Source of the DNA: Bacteroidota bacterium
Lineage (GTDB): Bacteria; Bacteroidota; Ignavibacteria; Kapaibacteriales; Kapaibacteriaceae
Assembly: GCA_018266735.1 (NCBI GenBank)
Contig: JAFDZT010000008.1
Coordinates: 62,001 to 126,000 of the forward strand
DNA: 64,000 bases
Direction: 5' to 3'
Below are positions 34,414 through 44,360 of the stretch, piece after piece; position 1 is the stretch's first letter, and each line of letters begins with the position of its first letter. The notes under the pieces are model-generated. The model searched no databases. It saw nothing but the letters and a program-made list of their open reading frames with translations, and was not told where the DNA came from. Position numbers and translations under genes: made by a program.

Positions 34414-37400
34414 ATGAGAACATCATTGCGACGAAGTGTTCGTGGCTTGGTGACATTGGCCTTGCTTGTTTCGGGCATTGCCGTTTCGTTGGCGCAGACG
34501 TTCACCGTGTACAATGTGAATTCATCTGCGTTTCCGAAGGTCACCGCCTCGTATGTCGCGTTCGACCCTTCAGGCAATCCGTACCCGAATCTGTCGGCGT
34601 CAGATTTCTCCGGTTCGGAGAACGTCAACGGCTCCGGTCCGGTGAACATCAACCCAACGCTACGGCACTCTTGCGTCGACATCCCCGGCGATCCCGCAGC
34701 GAGCATCTGCCTTGTGGTGGATGAGTCGAACTCCATGGGCGACATGGTGGGAACAACGAATCGGACACGGTTGGACTTCGTGAAGGATGCGTTGAAGGGC
34801 TTCATCGGACGGTTGAAGTTCGGAAGCGGTACGCAGGTGTGTATGATCGGCTTCTGTGGAGTTGTTCGCCTGGCATGTCCATGGACGTCGACGCCGAAGC
34901 AGATCCTCGACTCGATCGACAAACTCAAGCCACTGACGGCCACGAATTACAAGCTCCCCTTCATCGGCTCGCCGAACATGTTCACACAGTTGGCCATGCG
35001 CGATCCGGCGATCCCGAAGTTCGTCTTCTTCCTTACCGACGGAAAGCCGAACCCACCGATCGATTCGACCTTGCAGTTCATTGCCAAGCAATCATCGAAT
35101 GCATTGGCACAAGGGATCCGGATCTATTCGATCACGATCCTCGAGCCGACGACCGATCCAACCCTTGCCACCATCTGTACGAACTCTGGTGGGAAGAACA
35201 TCGTGACCACGGAGTCGCAACTCGTCGACATCTACAGCTTGCTCGCCCTCGAAACCCAATTGCGACGTGTCTGTACGCTTGAGTGGACCTCGCCATATGC
35301 CTGTTCCGAGGCGGGTCGCGACCGACAGGTCACGATCACGCTGAAGAAGGGTGCCGGCATTGTTTCCACCGTCAACTACACGGCTCCGCCGAATGCGGTG
35401 GCGAAGATGACCGTCAGCGATCCCGTGGTGTATTGCGGCGACCCAGCGCCACTTGGCGCGTCAACAGGCACCGTCACGATCACGGCCACCAAGGCCCCAC
35501 TCACCGTGACCGGCTTCAACGTTATCCCGAACACCTACTTCTCCGTGCTGAACTGGGGCGGCACCGATCCCCCCTTCACCCTGGCCGTGGGTCAGTCTCG
35601 AACGATCACCGTCAACTTCACGCAAGGTTCGATGCGCGTGTTCCGTTCCGCCACATTGTCCATCAACAGCACGCCATGTCCCGAGAACATCAGCCTTGTC
35701 GGTGGTGTCGGCCAAGTGCAGTTGAAGTCACTGCGCGGTGGAAAGACGGAGATCTACTCAACTTGCGACACACTTCTGATCAAGTGGGCCGGTGTGACAC
35801 CGACAACACCTGTTCGCATCGAGTATTCGGATGACGATGGAAAGACATGGAAGCTCATCGCTCCGGCCGCTACGGGGTTGTCGTACAAGTGGACAGCACC
35901 CAGTGCAGGAACAAAGTATCGGATCCGTACATCGGTCTCTCCGATCCCGACCTATGCATGGGCAAAACAGATCGGCGCGAATGGAAGCGATACTGCCTCG
36001 AGCGTCGCCGTGATCCCGAACGGATTGAAGCTGTACGCTACAGGTTGGTACGATGGGAACACGAACTTTGGAACGGCGAACGGTTCGACCTTCACGGCCG
36101 GACCGGTGACGAATGCCACCGGGAACATCGACGGCTATATGCAGGAGTTCGACGGCGACGGAACGTTCCTACGCACGTTCTTGCTGACCGGTACCGGTAC
36201 GAATGTCGAAAAGATCATTGGTGCCGTCACGGATAAGTTCGGCAACACCTACGTGGCGGGCTACTTTACCAGTCCAACCGCTGAGTTCGGCATCAACACC
36301 ATTGGGCAGCGCTTCTCGTTCCCTGCAGGGCAGAGTGCGAGCAGTAAGGATGCGAGCAACATGTTCATCGTGAAGCTGGACCCGAACGGCAATTATGAAT
36401 GGAACAAGCTCGGTCAGGGAAGTGACCTGTATAAGAGCACTACCGATGCACGAAACATCGGCATTCGATACAATGCCACGTCTGGAAACACGGAAGTGGT
36501 CGTGACCGGCAGGACAACCGGCTTCATTCGCGTTGGATCCTATGCAACCAACTCGTATGCCGAGCAAAAGTTCAGCGACAACAACCCACGTCAGTACTAC
36601 GTGATCTACGACAAAGACGGCACCGTGATCCCCGGAGGACTGCAAGTTGCAGGTCCACCCGCGGGCTTCGCCTACCAAGACACGATCGCAACGGATAATG
36701 CCGGTTGCAAGTACATGAGCAATCATTTCAAGGGGACAAAGACGTTTGGAGTTCCACCTCTGTACACGTTCAACGCAACGGGTACGAACACCGATGTCTA
36801 TGTCACGAAGTTCTGTGCTGCTCCGGCCTCGGCAGATTCAAGCGACACGTCCTTCACGGTCCAGTCACCACAGTTGGTCGCAAATCCAACAACGATCACA
36901 GCAGACGCGACGATCGTTGGTGATTCCTCCACAAAGGCCGGCAACCTGATCGTCTGCAACACGACGCAGATCCCGGTCGTGATCAAGAGCTACACCATCA
37001 CACCGAACAACGGTGAGTTCACGCTCTTGTCGAGTATTGTCGGACAGCGCCTGGGCGCCACCGGTGACCCATCGGCATGCATGAGCGTTGAGTTCCAGTT
37101 CAAGCCTTCGGCAACTGGTACGCGCACGGCAACGTTGACGATCTATGGTGACTGCAATACGTCCACTGTACTTCAACTCACCGGCAACGGACTTCCTCCT
37201 TGCAAGGTGGATGCCGTAGCATCGATCGACATGGGCAACATCGTCATGGGCACAACCCCAGCGAAGACGGTCACCTGTCCACTTCGCAACAACAGTCCGA
37301 ACGACCTGCTCGTCAGTCTCGATATCGTACCGGCGAACCCTGAGTTCAGCGTTTCGCCAAAGGGTCCTGTCACCGTCAAGGCCGGTGAGTGCTTCCCCGA

Positions 37401-39189
37401 TATCACCATCACCATGTCGCCTGCATCCCCGGGTGTGAAGACAGCGACCATCGTGTACACACTTCCGTCTGATTGCGGCAGCGCCAGCTCTGCGATCACG
37501 GCAGAGGTGTTCGCACCGAACGTCATCATGGAAACCGTCGACTTCGGCAAGCGCCGCGTCTTGACCGAGAACGATTCTGTGATCGTGATCAAGAACCTTA
37601 GTTCGCAGGATGCTGTGATCACCGACATTCAGGTGACCCAACCAAGCACAAGCTTCCCGGACGCGACGATCGTGAAGCCCGGCGTTCCGTTCACGCTGAA
37701 GCCGAACGAAGAGAAGAATGTCTCCGTACGATTCACACCGATCGGTCGCGGACCATTCGAGGTGAAGTTGGCGGCCACGGTACAAGGTCAGGCAAAGACT
37801 GTTGATGGCGGTGCAAAGGGCATCGGCATCCTTCCTGCCATCATTGCCACCGACTACACGTTCAATGCCGCACCTGTTGGTGCACGCTCGCCTGAAAACG
37901 GTGTTGTTGTGATCCACAATACGGACAGTACCACGCCACTCTATGTACAGAGCATCGATTGGTCCAACCCGGGACAAGCAGAATTCGAAGCGAACCCACT
38001 CGTCACCGGCGCGCCGTTGTCGATCCAGCCGCTCGATTCGCTCGTGATCCCCGTCAAGTTCTTCCCCAAGAGCGGTGGAATGCACACGGAGAAGATCAGG
38101 ATCTTGCACGATGCAAAGCCGGGCCCTGATCCCCTTCCACCGTACCAGGACTCCTATGCGACGGTGCGTGGTGAAGGACTGCAGGCATCGTCGATCACAC
38201 CGATCGACTTTGGCAACGTCCTCACTTGCGAGACCGTCACGAGCACGTTCTGGATCAAGAACCCAAGCAAGACAGAGGCCTTTGTGATCTCGGCCGTCAC
38301 TGGTACGGGCGACACGAAGGAGATCGCGGTCTCGCCAATGAATCCTCCGCCGATGGCACCCGGAGACAGCGTGCAGTTCACGGCGAGCTTCAGCCCATCG
38401 GCCGTCGCGAACTTTGTAGCGACGTACACGTTCGTGAATCCGGTCAACCCTGACCTTAACGTTCGGATATCGGGCTCCGGCGTGGTCACGCCGATGACGC
38501 TGACCCTCGACAATTCGGCCTCCGGCATCGTGGGATCTACGGTGGGCGTACCCATCACGATCTCGTATCCTCTGCCGCGGACGACGCAGTTCAACAACAT
38601 CGATATTGCGATCACCTATCCGCAGGACGCACTCAAGTTCGATACGGCGTATCAGTCGCCGCAGAATGCCGACTGGACCTGGACCGTGGTCACCGACCTG
38701 CCCGGCTCCCTTGTCTTGAACGGCACGAGAAGCGCAGGCGGCACGATCAACAACGCCGTCTTCGTCACGCCGGCCTTCAGTGTGTATCTGAACAAGGAAC
38801 AGGCGATCCAGCTCTCGCTGACCTCCAATGCCAAGTTGCCTTGTATCGTCACGAACACCAACACAAGCCAGATCACGGTCACCAAGGTCTGCTTCACAGA
38901 AGGTCGTTTGGTCAAGTTCGGCACCAACACCTTCGGAATCGAGCACCCGTATCCAAGTCCGGCAACGGATGTGATCACGATCCCGTACTCCACTGGCTTT
39001 GCCGTTCCAACCTCCTTCGAGGTCTATGACCAAGTTGGAACGCTCGTGACGTCGGTCACGACTTCGCCCGGTGCATCCGGTGCGTATGAGATCGACCTGC
39101 AAACAACGACCATGGCGAACGGCATCTACTTCGTTCGCATGAACAGCGGACCGTTCACTGCCACACGATCGTTCTCGATCGTGCGCTGA
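34414..39189 (+). CDS. Giant secreted von Willebrand A protein with choice-of-anchor repeats and T9SS sorting domain
   Basis: 1591 residues from the ATG at 34414, supported by GGAGGA seven bases upstream and an immediately following signal peptide (MRTSLRRSVRGLVTLALLVSG, ending near LAQ). Residues about 85-280 form a VWA domain with an intact MIDAS start (CLVVDESNSMGDM, DxSxS). Then come an SBBP-like segment near 520-790 (AKQIGANGSDTASSVAV), several choice-of-anchor D/ASH repeats (about 820-1400), a cohesin-like segment and a Por sorting domain (PYPSPATDVITIPYS, MANGIYFVRM, ending SFSIVR). It is expected on the cell surface, where a VWA could bind a protein or polymer. It follows the LD-carboxypeptidase by 32 bases and ends at a strong terminator. 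Confidence 0.85.
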   Translation: MRTSLRRSVRGLVTLALLVSGIAVSLAQTFTVYNVNSSAFPKVTASYVAFDPSGNPYPNLSASDFSGSENVNGSGPVNINPTLRHSCVDIPGDPAASICLVVDESNSMGDMVGTTNRTRLDFVKDALKGFIGRLKFGSGTQVCMIGFCGVVRLACPWTSTPKQILDSIDKLKPLTATNYKLPFIGSPNMFTQLAMRDPAIPKFVFFLTDGKPNPPIDSTLQFIAKQSSNALAQGIRIYSITILEPTTDPTLATICTNSGGKNIVTTESQLVDIYSLLALETQLRRVCTLEWTSPYACSEAGRDRQVTITLKKGAGIVSTVNYTAPPNAVAKMTVSDPVVYCGDPAPLGASTGTVTITATKAPLTVTGFNVIPNTYFSVLNWGGTDPPFTLAVGQSRTITVNFTQGSMRVFRSATLSINSTPCPENISLVGGVGQVQLKSLRGGKTEIYSTCDTLLIKWAGVTPTTPVRIEYSDDDGKTWKLIAPAATGLSYKWTAPSAGTKYRIRTSVSPIPTYAWAKQIGANGSDTASSVAVIPNGLKLYATGWYDGNTNFGTANGSTFTAGPVTNATGNIDGYMQEFDGDGTFLRTFLLTGTGTNVEKIIGAVTDKFGNTYVAGYFTSPTAEFGINTIGQRFSFPAGQSASSKDASNMFIVKLDPNGNYEWNKLGQGSDLYKSTTDARNIGIRYNATSGNTEVVVTGRTTGFIRVGSYATNSYAEQKFSDNNPRQYYVIYDKDGTVIPGGLQVAGPPAGFAYQDTIATDNAGCKYMSNHFKGTKTFGVPPLYTFNATGTNTDVYVTKFCAAPASADSSDTSFTVQSPQLVANPTTITADATIVGDSSTKAGNLIVCNTTQIPVVIKSYTITPNNGEFTLLSSIVGQRLGATGDPSACMSVEFQFKPSATGTRTATLTIYGDCNTSTVLQLTGNGLPPCKVDAVASIDMGNIVMGTTPAKTVTCPLRNNSPNDLLVSLDIVPANPEFSVSPKGPVTVKAGECFPDITITMSPASPGVKTATIVYTLPSDCGSASSAITAEVFAPNVIMETVDFGKRRVLTENDSVIVIKNLSSQDAVITDIQVTQPSTSFPDATIVKPGVPFTLKPNEEKNVSVRFTPIGRGPFEVKLAATVQGQAKTVDGGAKGIGILPAIIATDYTFNAAPVGARSPENGVVVIHNTDSTTPLYVQSIDWSNPGQAEFEANPLVTGAPLSIQPLDSLVIPVKFFPKSGGMHTEKIRILHDAKPGPDPLPPYQDSYATVRGEGLQASSITPIDFGNVLTCETVTSTFWIKNPSKTEAFVISAVTGTGDTKEIAVSPMNPPPMAPGDSVQFTASFSPSAVANFVATYTFVNPVNPDLNVRISGSGVVTPMTLTLDNSASGIVGSTVGVPITISYPLPRTTQFNNIDIAITYPQDALKFDTAYQSPQNADWTWTVVTDLPGSLVLNGTRSAGGTINNAVFVTPAFSVYLNKEQAIQLSLTSNAKLPCIVTNTNTSQITVTKVCFTEGRLVKFGTNTFGIEHPYPSPATDVITIPYSTGFAVPTSFEVYDQVGTLVTSVTTSPGASGAYEIDLQTTTMANGIYFVRMNSGPFTATRSFSIVR

Positions 39190-39214
39190 TCTACGGTCAC
39201 ATCGATCACGTCAA

Positions 39215-39244
39215 GGGACACACTACGGTGTGTCCCTTTTTTTT
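39215..39244 (+). terminator. Intrinsic terminator after the VWA surface-protein gene
   Basis: Perfect 9-bp stem GGGACACAC/GTGTGTCCC (39215-39223 with 39228-39236), loop TACG, then eight T. The clearest rho-independent terminator in the window. Confidence 0.92.
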
Positions 39245-39273
39245 CGCCCTGGTTCCCCGAAGTGGTAGATTTG
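39243..39273 (+). promoter_or_regulatory. Promoter of the fbaB operon
   Basis: TTCG (39243-39246), exactly 19 bases, then TAGATTTG (39266-39273), a perfect -7. It touches the terminator's T run and lies within the frame upstream of 39316, which argues against an earlier fbaB start. Confidence 0.5.
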
Positions 39274-39315
39274 CACTCTGTTCCCGCCCCCTCCCACCAT
39301 CTCGACGAGCAGATC

Positions 39316-40380
39316 ATGATCGACCGCATCTCCGAAGCACTCGGCAACAACGCCTCGTACTACTTGAATCACACCTGTACAACGGTCACCAAGGAACAGA
39401 TCCACGTACCCTCTCCGCAGAGCGTGGATACGATCTTCGCGAAGAGCGACCGGAATGCGCGCGTGTTACGGAACCTTCAGTGGATCAATGGAACGGGTCG
39501 CCTTGCCAACACCGGCTACGTTTCCATCCTTCCTGTCGACCAAGGTATCGAACACAGCGCCGGCGCTTCATTCGCCAAGAACCCGTTGTACTTCGACCCT
39601 GAGAACATCGTCAAGCTTGCCATGGAAGGTGGCTGCAATGCTGTTGCCTCGACCTATGGCGTGCTCGGAAGTGTTGCGCGCTCGTACGCGCACAAGATCC
39701 CTTTCATCGTCAAGATCAACCACAACGAACTGCTCACGTATCCGAACAAGTTCGACCAGATCATGTTCGGCACCATCCAGCAAGCCTACGACATGGGTGC
39801 TGCCGCCGTGGGGGCCACCATCTACTTCGGCTCACCGGAGTCGGCACGCCAGATCGTCGAGGTAAGTCAAGCCTTCGCCCACGCCCACGAGCTAGGCATG
39901 GCCACGATCCTGTGGTGCTACTTGCGCAACAGCGCGTTCAAGAAGGACAAGGACTATCATGTGGCCGCCGATCTCACCGGACAGGCCAATCACCTTGGTG
40001 TGACGATCCAGGCCGATATCATCAAGCAGAAACTCCCCGAGAACAACGGTGGCTTCACGGCTCTGAACTCCGGTGATTCATCGTATGGCAAGCTCGATAA
40101 GCGCATGTACACCGATCTCGCAACAGACCATCCCATCGACCTCTGTCGGTACCAAGTGGCCAACTGTTACATGGGTCGCATCGGTCTGATCAACAGCGGT
40201 GGCGCCTCGGGCTCGAACGACATGGCAGAGGCCATCACCACGGCCGTGATCAACAAGCGCGCCGGCGGCATGGGATTGATCTCCGGACGCAAAGCGTTCC
40301 AGAAGCCGATGCAGGAAGGCGTCGCTCTTCTCAATGCCATCCAGGACGTGTACCTCAGCAACGAGGTCACGATCGCATAA
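39316..40380 (+). CDS. fbaB: Class I fructose-bisphosphate aldolase (DhnA type)
   Basis: 354 residues, strikingly close to E. coli FbaB from memory over the whole length (for example [70 protein letters not shown]). It splits fructose-1,6-bisphosphate to dihydroxyacetone phosphate and glyceraldehyde-3-phosphate by a Schiff base; the likely lysine is in ADIIKQK. The ATG at 39316 matches the family N-terminus. Its stop shares a base with the ABC transporter start (TAATG). Confidence 0.95.
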   Translation: MIDRISEALGNNASYYLNHTCTTVTKEQIHVPSPQSVDTIFAKSDRNARVLRNLQWINGTGRLANTGYVSILPVDQGIEHSAGASFAKNPLYFDPENIVKLAMEGGCNAVASTYGVLGSVARSYAHKIPFIVKINHNELLTYPNKFDQIMFGTIQQAYDMGAAAVGATIYFGSPESARQIVEVSQAFAHAHELGMATILWCYLRNSAFKKDKDYHVAADLTGQANHLGVTIQADIIKQKLPENNGGFTALNSGDSSYGKLDKRMYTDLATDHPIDLCRYQVANCYMGRIGLINSGGASGSNDMAEAITTAVINKRAGGMGLISGRKAFQKPMQEGVALLNAIQDVYLSNEVTIA

Positions 40381-42143
40381 TGGCCTCTGTACCTCCCGTA
40401 GGAGCACTACGCGAACTCAAACGTCTGCTCCCCTATCTGCGACGGTATCGTGGCAAGGTGGCATGGGGCATGGTCTTCGTGACCATCTCCAACATCTGCT
40501 CCACGACCATTCCGCGCATGGTGGGACAGACCATCGACGTGATCCGTACCACGCGCGTGGGCGTCGACGATGTGACCATTCTGATCCTGCAGATCCTTGC
40601 GCTGACGATCGGCAGCGGGTTCTTCATGTTCGCAACACGACGGACGATCATCGTCACGTCGCGGCTTATCGAAGAGGACATTCGCAACGACTTCATCGCA
40701 TCGGTGCGAACACAGTCGCAAGAGTTCTTTCAGGAGCGGAGCACGGGATCGCTGATCGCACACTTCACGAACGATGTTGGTGCGGTGCGTGAGTTCATCG
40801 GTCCGGCCGTGATGTATACAGCCAACACCATCACCACCTTTGCCTTCGCCCTCTCGTGGATGTTCCTATTGAACGCCACGCTCACTGCCGCCATCGTCAT
40901 TCCCGTTCCGTTCATCGCTTGGGCAACGTACTCGCTGGGCAAGCGCATTCATCAGTCGTACAAGCGTGTGCAGGAAGAGTATGAACTCATCACCACGCAT
41001 GCGCAAGAGACGTTCTCGGGTGTGCGCGTCGTTCGTGCCTATGCACGCGAAGATCACGAGAGCGACCGGTTCAACGACTTCAGTCGTTCCTACTACCGGA
41101 AGAACATGCATCTCGCGCGATTCCAGTCGCTCATGATGCCATCAATGACGGTGCTGTTCAACATCAGCTACATCGTCGTGATCGGTGTTGGCGGTTGGCA
41201 AGTGATGCAACAGGCGCTTACCGTCGGTCAGCTCACGCAGTTCTTCATCTACCTCAACCAATTGCTATGGCCCATTGCCGCCATTGGTTGGGTGACGGGC
41301 ATGATCCAGCGCGGAGCGGCCTCCATCGGACGTCTTGGCGCTATCATCGATGCCGTACCCACGATCCGCGATACAGAGCGTACGCAACAGGCGATCACAT
41401 CGCTGCAAGGCAGCATCGAGTTTGAGCACGTGTCCGTGCGCTACGGCGACACAACCGTCCTCAATGACGTGTCGGTCTCGGTCCCTGCAGGTACATCGCT
41501 TGGGATCGTCGGGCTCGTCGGCTCTGGCAAGTCGTCCTTCATCGATCTGATCCCGCGCCTGAGCGAGGTGACCGACGGAGTGGTCCGCATCGACGGACAC
41601 GACGTACGCACCGTTCCGCTCTCCACTCTCCGTGGTGCGATCGCCATGGTACCGCAAGAGTCGTTCCTGTTCAGCGACACCATTCGCAACAATGTTCGAT
41701 TCGCTCGCGCGACGGCCACCGACGACGAAGTGCACGCAGCCGCTGATGTTGCACAACTCACGGGAGACATTGCCTCTCTCGTCAACGGATTCGAGACCGT
41801 TGTGGGCGAACGCGGTATCACGCTGTCGGGTGGACAGAAACAACGCACAGCCCTTGCTCGCGCCATCCTTGCCGACCCGCGCATCCTGATCCTGGACGAT
41901 GCGCTCTCAGCCGTCGACACCGACACGGAAGAGCGCATCCTACGCGGTCTTCGTGGTGTGATGCGCGGTCGCACGACGATCCTCATCTCGCACCGCATCT
42001 CCACCGTGAAGGACTGTGATCAGATCATCGTTCTCCATCACGGCGCCGTTGCCGAACGCGGCGACCATGCCTCCCTCCTTGCCCTTCAAGGCTTCTACGC
42101 CACCATGTACGAACGTCAACTTCTAGAAGAAGAACTCTCATGA
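40380..42143 (+). CDS. MsbA-like ABC exporter (fused permease and ATPase)
   Basis: 587 residues: six-helix ABC transmembrane domain (about 20-320), then a nucleotide-binding domain with Walker [10 protein letters not shown] near residue 377, Q-loop PQESFLFSD, signature LSGGQKQR near 481 and Walker [13 protein letters not shown] near 501. The type resembles MsbA/lipid or multidrug exporters working as homodimers; the substrate cannot be read from sequence. Starts on the fbaB stop and overlaps the cystathionine beta-synthase gene as ATGA. Confidence 0.9.
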   Translation: MASVPPVGALRELKRLLPYLRRYRGKVAWGMVFVTISNICSTTIPRMVGQTIDVIRTTRVGVDDVTILILQILALTIGSGFFMFATRRTIIVTSRLIEEDIRNDFIASVRTQSQEFFQERSTGSLIAHFTNDVGAVREFIGPAVMYTANTITTFAFALSWMFLLNATLTAAIVIPVPFIAWATYSLGKRIHQSYKRVQEEYELITTHAQETFSGVRVVRAYAREDHESDRFNDFSRSYYRKNMHLARFQSLMMPSMTVLFNISYIVVIGVGGWQVMQQALTVGQLTQFFIYLNQLLWPIAAIGWVTGMIQRGAASIGRLGAIIDAVPTIRDTERTQQAITSLQGSIEFEHVSVRYGDTTVLNDVSVSVPAGTSLGIVGLVGSGKSSFIDLIPRLSEVTDGVVRIDGHDVRTVPLSTLRGAIAMVPQESFLFSDTIRNNVRFARATATDDEVHAAADVAQLTGDIASLVNGFETVVGERGITLSGGQKQRTALARAILADPRILILDDALSAVDTDTEERILRGLRGVMRGRTTILISHRISTVKDCDQIIVLHHGAVAERGDHASLLALQGFYATMYERQLLEEELS

Positions 42144-43501
42144 ACGTCAACAATTCCGTTCTCGACCTTGTAGGCAACACGCCGCTCGTGCGGTTGCACA
42201 AACTCAATGCCGGCATCGATGCCACCATCCTTCTGAAGATGGAGAGCGCCAACCCCGGCGGCTCTGTGAAGGACCGCATCGGCATTGCCATGCTCGAGGC
42301 CGCAGAGCGCGACGGCCTGATCAAACCGGGTGATCTCATCATTGAGCCCACGAGCGGGAATACGGGGATCGGGCTTGCGTTGGCGGCACGGTTGAAGGGA
42401 TATCAGTGCTTGTTCGTGATGACCGATAAGGCGTCGAGTGAACGCGTGCGATATCTGAAAGCGTTGGGCGCAGACGTGTTGATCGTGTCGAGTGCGGCGA
42501 AGATGAGTTCTCCCGAGTACTACTGGAACACGGCGCATCGACTTGCATCGGAATTGCCGAACGCCCACATGCTCAATCAGTATGACAATCCGGCCAATCC
42601 TGCCATTCACGAACGGACGACGGGACCGGAGATCTGGGCCGATACGAATGGTTCGATCACCCACTTCGTTGCCGGCATCGGTACCGGTGGCACGATCACA
42701 GGCACAAGCCGATTCCTCAAGAAGATGAATCCCTCGATCAAGGTGATCGCTGCCGATCCCGTGGGCTCCTCCATCAAGACCTTCAAAGAGACGGGACGAT
42801 TGGTGGAAGCGCTTCCCTACTTGATCGAAGGTGTTGGTCAGGAGCGCATCCCAGGAAATCTGGATCTCAACGTCATTGATGAGATCATGAACATCACCGA
42901 CAAGGATGCCTTCATGACGGCGCGTGCTCTTGCGCGAGAAGAAGGGATCTTCTGCGGTGGATCGTCGGGCATGAACATTGCGGCCGCCCTGAAGGTCGGT
43001 GCGCTCTTGCCAAAGGAGGCCGTTGTCGTGGCCATCATCTGCGATACGGGTGAGCGCTACTTGACGAAGCATCACAACGATGAATGGCTCAAGGAGAAGA
43101 GCTTGCTCGAGAACGATCGGTTCATGGTGCGCGACGTGCTGGCCACGAAACGCAATCGCGGCTCGCTGCCATCGATGATCAGTGTGGTGCCCGAGGCCAT
43201 GGTGCAAGAGGCTCTGTCGCTCATGAGCTCGTACGAGGTGTCAGATCTTCCGGTGATCGCCAACGAAGAGTTCGTGGGCATCGTGCGCGAGAACAAACTC
43301 ATGAGTGCCGTGATCGAAGATCGTACGAACATCGAACGCACGGTCACCGACTACATGGAACGTCCGGCTCCCGTGATGGATGCCCACGATGATGTGAGCG
43401 CTGCCATCACGCGCCTCAAGGACAATCCAATGGTCATGGTTCGCGAGTTCGGTCGACTGGTTGGCGTGCTCACACGCCACGATGTGCTCGACTACCTTTA
43501 A
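42140..43501 (+). CDS. Cystathionine beta-synthase with two CBS domains
   Basis: 453 residues. A PLP fold-type II domain (1-310) has Lys44 in PGGSVKDR and the phosphate loop TSGNTGIG, with later GIGTGGTITG and CGGSSGMN. Two CBS domains follow (about 325-450). This full arrangement is that of cystathionine beta-synthase (serine plus homocysteine to cystathionine) rather than cysteine synthase, and the CBS part usually senses a ligand such as S-adenosylmethionine. Cysteine-synthase-like activity is possible. It ends by a four-base overlap with the convergent fabL-like gene. Confidence 0.88.
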   Translation: MNVNNSVLDLVGNTPLVRLHKLNAGIDATILLKMESANPGGSVKDRIGIAMLEAAERDGLIKPGDLIIEPTSGNTGIGLALAARLKGYQCLFVMTDKASSERVRYLKALGADVLIVSSAAKMSSPEYYWNTAHRLASELPNAHMLNQYDNPANPAIHERTTGPEIWADTNGSITHFVAGIGTGGTITGTSRFLKKMNPSIKVIAADPVGSSIKTFKETGRLVEALPYLIEGVGQERIPGNLDLNVIDEIMNITDKDAFMTARALAREEGIFCGGSSGMNIAAALKVGALLPKEAVVVAIICDTGERYLTKHHNDEWLKEKSLLENDRFMVRDVLATKRNRGSLPSMISVVPEAMVQEALSLMSSYEVSDLPVIANEEFVGIVRENKLMSAVIEDRTNIERTVTDYMERPAPVMDAHDDVSAAITRLKDNPMVMVREFGRLVGVLTRHDVLDYL

Positions 43502-44322
43502 GCCTGCGTCTCAGGCTTCCACCAAGTAAGGTCGACGGCGTCCTCGCCTCCGTCCACTCCAAGGATGGTGCCGTTGATCCATTGTGCTTCGGGCTTCACC
43601 AAGAGGCGAAGCACCGATGCCACATCGTCGGGCGTGGTGAGTCGGTGATTCGGATTGCGCATGAAGGCATTCCCCATGATCACATCACTGCCCGGGATCT
43701 TGTCAAGGGCCGGTGTGTGCGTAACGCCGGCACGGATGGAATTCGCTGTGATACCGTACGGGGCCAATTCCATGGCAAGCTGACGGATGTAGGCCTCCAT
43801 GGCGGCCTTTGCACCGCTGACAGCGCCATACATGGGCAAGACGCGTGTGGAACCTGCACTGGTAAGACCGACCACGCGACCTCCGGGTCCCATCAATCCG
43901 CGACGAACCACATCCTGTGTGTAATACAAGATGCTGTTGGCCATCACATCGAGCGTCATCTCGAGATTCTTCTGCGAGATACAGTCATTCGGCGAATCTG
44001 CGAGGAAAGGCTTCAACGTGCCGAAGGCCAACGAGTGCAGCAACAAGCGAATGGTACCACCCTCATTCGCCGCAAGGATTTCGGCGATCGACGTCATGAG
44101 CTCGGCACGACGTTCCGCATCGGCGGCATTGATATTGAAGAAGTGACTCTGCACGCCCAGCGTGCTCAGCTCCGCCTTGAGCTCCTCGACCTGTTGGAGT
44201 CCAGCTGCGCGATCCAAGTGGACGCCAATGATATTGATCCCGTCCTGTGCAAGTGCACGTGCGGCAGCCTTTCCAAAACCACTGGAAGCTCCAAGGATCA
44301 GTGCGTACAGATTCGTGGCCAT
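43498..44322 (-). CDS. Enoyl-ACP reductase-like short-chain dehydrogenase (FabL/FabI type)
   Basis: 274 residues. Rossmann start GASSGFGK near residue 11, then Tyr165 and Lys172, a Tyr-x6-Lys pair. That spacing marks enoyl-ACP reductases of the FabI/FabL kind, as opposed to the Tyr-x3-Lys of ordinary SDRs; the N-terminal glycine pattern is closer to FabL. It would reduce trans-2-enoyl-ACP in the last step of fatty-acid elongation with NADPH. The ATG at 44322 has AAGGA eight bases upstream. An alternative is another SDR using acyl thioesters. Confidence 0.75.
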   Translation of the reverse strand: MATNLYALILGASSGFGKAAARALAQDGINIIGVHLDRAAGLQQVEELKAELSTLGVQSHFFNINAADAERRAELMTSIAEILAANEGGTIRLLLHSLAFGTLKPFLADSPNDCISQKNLEMTLDVMANSILYYTQDVVRRGLMGPGGRVVGLTSAGSTRVLPMYGAVSGAKAAMEAYIRQLAMELAPYGITANSIRAGVTHTPALDKIPGSDVIMGNAFMRNPNHRLTTPDDVASVLRLLVKPEAQWINGTILGVDGGEDAVDLTWWKPETQA

Positions 44323-44352
44323 GCTCGTAGTCCTTCGTTCAATGTGAAGCTG

Positions 44353-44360
44353 CAAAGTTA
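44353..44360 (-). promoter_or_regulatory. Putative -7 promoter element of the enoyl-ACP reductase gene
   Basis: TAACTTTG (44360-44353, minus) is a perfect TAnnTTTG 30 bases before the ATG at 44322, overlapping the last codons of the CpcT-like gene. No good -33 match. Confidence 0.4.

Noticed and set aside
36865..39102. A 745-residue open frame on the minus strand
   Set aside because: Antisense to the VWA surface protein, rich in Arg, Asp and His with no recognisable domain; the plus-strand frame has a signal peptide, MIDAS motif and sorting domain.
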